Positions 60,970 through 64,000 of a stretch of 64,000 bases of DNA are shown here, in pieces. Numbering within the stretch: the first letter of the stretch is position 1; each line of letters begins with the position of its first letter. Under the pieces are notes generated by a model. That model was not told the origin of the DNA, ran no database searches, and was given only the letters and a program-made list of their open reading frames with translations. This DNA is from Mustela lutreola (Eukaryota > Chordata > Mammalia > Carnivora > Mustelidae), in assembly GCF_030435805.1 (NCBI RefSeq), contig NC_081291.1, positions 15,461,001 to 15,525,000 of the forward strand, read 5' to 3'. A program made the translations under genes and the position numbers.

Positions 60970-61990
60970 GAATTGTTATCCTGTATCCCTGTGAGAAACA
61001 AATTTATTGAGTATAGTTTTGAGGTACAGTTTTTTTTTTTTTTCCTAAGCCTTACAATTTCTAGTCAAAACCTCCTTTTCTAAGGTTTCTTAGGTCAGCT
61101 CCTTTACTGTCCACTCACTCCAGTGCAGGTACGTCATGCATTTGTCGTGCATTCCATCCTGGGACCACAGGCATGCGGGTTGATGTGTTTTGCTTGTTTT
61201 TTTAGTTTGCCTGCCTTAAAGTTCACCCTTCGTGATAAACAGAGGTAGAGAATCATGTATTTACCACCCCAGTACTGAAGAGGACAGTTGTTCACCTTAA
61301 AGGTTTCCCGTTTGTCCCCCCTGTAGTTAGCCACTCCCCCTTCTCCTATCCGCTGACACCCAGGCTACACTAACATATTTTCCATTCCTAAAGTTCTGCC
61401 TTTTCCAGAGTGCCATGTGAATGGAATCATACAATATGTAATATTTTGGATCTGGCCTCTTCTTCTTAGTAAAAATGCATTTAGATTTGCCTGTGTTGTT
61501 GCATGCATCAGTAACTTACTCCTTGGGGCACCTGGTTGGCTCAGTCAGTTGAGACCTCTGCCTTTGGCTTGGGTCATGATCCCAGAGTCCTGGGATCGAG
61601 CCCCGCATCAGGCTCTCCGCTCAGTAGGGAGCCTGCTTCCTTCTTTCTCTGCCTGCCCCTATGCCTACTTGTGATCTCTGTCTGTCAAATAAATAAAATC
61701 TTAAAAAAAAATTTAAAAAAACTTTTTTTTGGTCAATAGTATTTTATTATATGGATGAATCACGATTTGTTTACCTATTTCCTTATGAAGGGATAGCTTA
61801 GTTGCTTCTAGTTTTTAGTGATTATGAATAAATTGCTACAAATATTTAAATATTGATTTTTGTGTGAACATAAGTTTTCAAATCGTTTGAGTAAATCCCT
61901 AGGAATGCAATTGCCGGACCATATGGTAAGTCTATGATTAACCTTATGAGAAACTGCCAAATTGTTTTCCAAATGTATGTTTAAAGTGAT
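60970..61990 (-). mobile_element. old L1 fragment, minus orientation, with a SINE insert
   Basis: Complement of an L1M ORF2/3' region: GTGAATGGAATCATACAATATG, split here by decay, TTGCATGCATCAGTAACTTA, ATTATGAATAAATTGCTAC, TAAATCCCTAGGAATGCAA and GAGAAACTGCCAAATTG come in the expected order on both sides of the SINE. Confidence 0.7.
61526..61712 (+). mobile_element. Can-SINE, plus orientation
   Basis: Head GGGGCACCTGGTTGGCTCAG, tail CAAATAAATAAAATCTTAAA. TSD not clear. Confidence 0.93.
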
Positions 61991-62741
61991 TCATGATCCT
62001 GAATTTCTAAATGTTGGCAGACTTAAAATATCACTGTAGATTTAATTGGAAGTAAGATGGCGGTCCAGAAAACATTGTGACCTTGGCAATTATACGAGGT
62101 GAATTTTAGTATCATTTCAGATTTATTTCATAAATAGGAATATAACTTGTAATCTTTTTTCTTAGCAGTAGACTTTTAAATTTAAAGTAGAGCTTTTTAA
62201 CACCGTGGTGATTTATATGAGACATTTGAGCAGCTGCTGCTTTGTGTGCATGTGACCTTGTTCGTCTGTAATTGGTTCAATGCACAAGAAAATAGAAAGC
62301 ACATTAAAAAGTATAAATTTTAGACTCATATTGCATATACTTCATTGAAAATTCAGCTTTGCTTTTCATGCTTACTTTTCAGTTGTGTTCAGGAAAACTG
62401 AATATTGTGTCATTAGCAGTGAGACAGATACTTATTTTCTCATCTGTCTTCCCAAGAGAAAAAAGATTTTTTTTTCATAGAATATCTTGAGTGGTAAAGT
62501 TCAAGAATGAATTTGAAATAAGAGTCACAGTTGCAGAGATTTTATTATATATAGAACTGTTATTTTTTACGACCTTGTAGGCATACAAATTATGTTTAAT
62601 TTGTGATGTATTAATAACTTAATGAAAATTGCTTTTGTAGAAGGTGGAAATGGGAAACAGTTGGATGAATTGAATGTTTGATTTATTGGTTGGGGAGCGT
62701 ACTTTTTGGTTTACCTATGACAGTCCCAATTCTAGGGTAGT
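61991..62741. other. gene-free intronic stretch, no recognised element
   Basis: AT-rich KIF15 intron sequence without recognised repeat or exon. Confidence 0.4.
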
Positions 62742-62945
62742 TACTATTTTTTTTTTTTTTTAAAGATTTTATTTATTTATTTGAGAGAGAGACAGTGAGA
62801 GAGAACATGAGCAAGGAGAAGGTCAGAGGGAGAAGCAGACTCCCCATGGAGCTGGGAGCCCGATGTGGGACTCGATCCCGGGACTCCAGGATCATGACCT
62901 GAGCCGAAGGCAGTCGTCCAACCAACTGAGCCACCCAGGCGCCCC
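62742..62945 (-). mobile_element. Can-SINE, first of a run of three
   Basis: TSD AGTTACTATTTTT on both sides. GAGAGACAGTGAGAGAGAAC subtype. Confidence 0.95.
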
Positions 62946-62956
62946 AGTTACTATTT

Positions 62957-63149
62957 TTTTTTTTAAAGATTTTTATTTATTTGAGAGAGATCACAAGTAG
63001 GCAGAGAGGCAGGCAGAGATCAGAGAGAGACGGGGAAGCAGACTCCCTGGTGAGCAGAGAACCTGCTGTTGGACTCGATCCCAGGACTCTGGGATCCTGA
63101 CCTGAGCTGCAGGCAGAGGCTTTAACCCACTGAGCCAGCCAGGAGCCCG
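62957..63149 (-). mobile_element. Can-SINE, second of a run of three
   Basis: It begins in the T-run of the duplicated target of the preceding copy. Small insertion GAGATCAGAGAGAGACGGGG in the body. Confidence 0.94.
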
Positions 63150-63179
63150 TCTTTTGGGGCATTTAAACAAAAAATGAAT

Positions 63180-63377
63180 TAAAAAAAATTTTTAAAAGAT
63201 TTTTATTTATTCACTTGACAGAGAGAGTGTGTATAAGTTGGGGGAGGGGTAGAGGGAGAAGAAGAAGCAGACTCCTGGCTGAGCAGGGAGCCCGATGCGG
63301 GGCTCAATCCGAGGACCGTGGGATCATGACCTGAGCTGAAGGCAGATGCTTAACCTACTGAGCCACCCAGGGGCACC
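63180..63377 (-). mobile_element. Can-SINE, third of a run of three
   Basis: GAGAGAGTGTGTATAAGTTG subtype. Ends GAGCCACCCAGGGGCACC. Confidence 0.93.
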
Positions 63378-63960
63378 TCAAATTTTTTTAGTATTTGTGC
63401 AATGAATCCAAGCTAAAGACAGTTGACATCTATCTTTAACATAAGCATTTTTAGTTTTAGTTTTTGTTACTCTTGTTTTTTGGGGTAATGGAGAAAATAA
63501 GACACTACATACAAAAGAAGGCCTATAACATAAGGAATTTTAAAATTGCTATATTTTTAAAAGAAGACATTTTAACATCTTTAAAGGCAGAATTTAGGAA
63601 GGGAATTGCTAACTTAGAATAGAAAAAGTTGGAAACAGAAGTCCAGTATCTGGTTAAATCAATTATATATGCATAGAATATACAATGTAGCTATTAAAAA
63701 TAATGAGGTAGGTTGCTATTTACTGGCTTAGAAACATCTGAGATAAAATTAAAGGACAAAATATTACAGAGCAGTATGCGGAGCATTTCAGTTTTGTAAA
63801 TAAAAATTTACTGAAAATTCTGATATCTGTGTTTGTATAATCCTGAAGCATTACCAGATAATGAACAGTGTATTTCCTAGTGGTAGAATAGGAAAGAAAG
63901 AAAATGAATCATTCACTTGTCACTTAGTATATATATATTTTTTATTAAAGATTTTATCTG

Positions 63961-64000
63961 GGGCGCCTGGGTGGCTCAGCGGGTTAAAGCCTCTGCCTTC
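63961..64000 (+). mobile_element. Can-SINE cut by the window end
   Basis: Head GGGGCGCCTGGGTGGCTCAG with GGGTTAAAGCCTCTGCC. Only the first 40 bases are in view. Confidence 0.95.

Larger units (their letters stand above)
59657..64000 (+). other. KIF15: KIF15 intron 4, incomplete at window end
   Basis: Begins GTAAGTTCC. Holds LTR-like, L1 and six Can-SINE copies. I looked for codons of GQTGSGKTFTMMG and did not see them. Late text near 63,660-63,850 (GAATATACAATGTAGCTATTAAAAATAAT, decayed) looks like an old LINE end. Confidence 0.85.

Noticed and set aside
60752-61334. Minus-strand frames of 66-70 codons in KIF15 intron 4
   Set aside because: They fall partly in old L1 sequence and carry no recognisable protein.
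59657-64000. KIF15 exon 5 with the P-loop GQTGSGKT
   Set aside because: No matching codons flanked by splice sites were seen. The exon is presumably beyond the window.

Overview
This is vertebrate nuclear DNA from a carnivoran mammal, most likely a musteloid caniform such as a mink, ferret, otter or badger relative. The evidence is about 63 tRNA-Lys-derived Can-SINE copies in 64 kb, counted by eye. Most end in the CTGCCTACTTGTGATCTC type of body followed by an AATAAATAAAATCTT(A)n tail, and many carry clean target-site duplications. I place the order with confidence from the repeats and genes, but the family is a judgement from repeat style. The gene order ZNF502 - ZNF501 - KIAA1143 - KIF15 matches human 3p21.31. 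There is nothing prokaryotic here: no operon, CRISPR array or defence island. Layout: 0-13 kb is gene-poor. It holds Can-SINEs, MIR and hAT remnants, a GT/GA microsatellite and a processed pseudogene of MCTS1 that was later split by a Can-SINE. A CpG-rich promoter at 13.2-13.6 kb is the probable start of ZNF502. Its long first intron (13.4-23 kb) is filled with nested L1 and Can-SINE copies. The ZNF502 coding exons are at 23,122-23,176 and 23,716-25,289 (542 residues, 14 C2H2 fingers). A second CpG island with a TGACGTCA site at 31.0-31.5 kb is the probable ZNF501 promoter, and the single ZNF501 coding exon is at 37,806-38,621 (271 residues, 9 fingers). A solo-LTR-like fossil at 39.7-40.2 kb separates ZNF501 from the 3' end of KIAA1143. 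KIAA1143 lies on the minus strand in three coding exons (41,337-46,114, 155 residues). About 260 bp from its start codon, head to head, KIF15 begins on the plus strand at 46,375. Four KIF15 exons are present and the window ends inside intron 4, before the exon carrying the kinesin P-loop. KIF15 intron 1 (10.6 kb) is largely L1 debris plus Can-SINEs and an MLT1 LTR. How the genes relate: ZNF502 and ZNF501 are tandem paralogues whose fingers pair one to one, with five extra fingers in ZNF502. The ZNF501 5' leader still carries the decayed, out-of-frame remains of the N-terminal spacer that ZNF502 still encodes. KIAA1143 and KIF15 share a CpG-rich bidirectional promoter. It contains a CRE, two YY1-type GCCAT cores and, next to each other, an E2F-type site and a CHR hexamer, which suits a mitotic kinesin. 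Exon coordinates come from reading splice junctions against remembered orthologue sequences, not from a computed alignment. Repeat family names are recognition calls and the repeat ends are good to about 10 bp.
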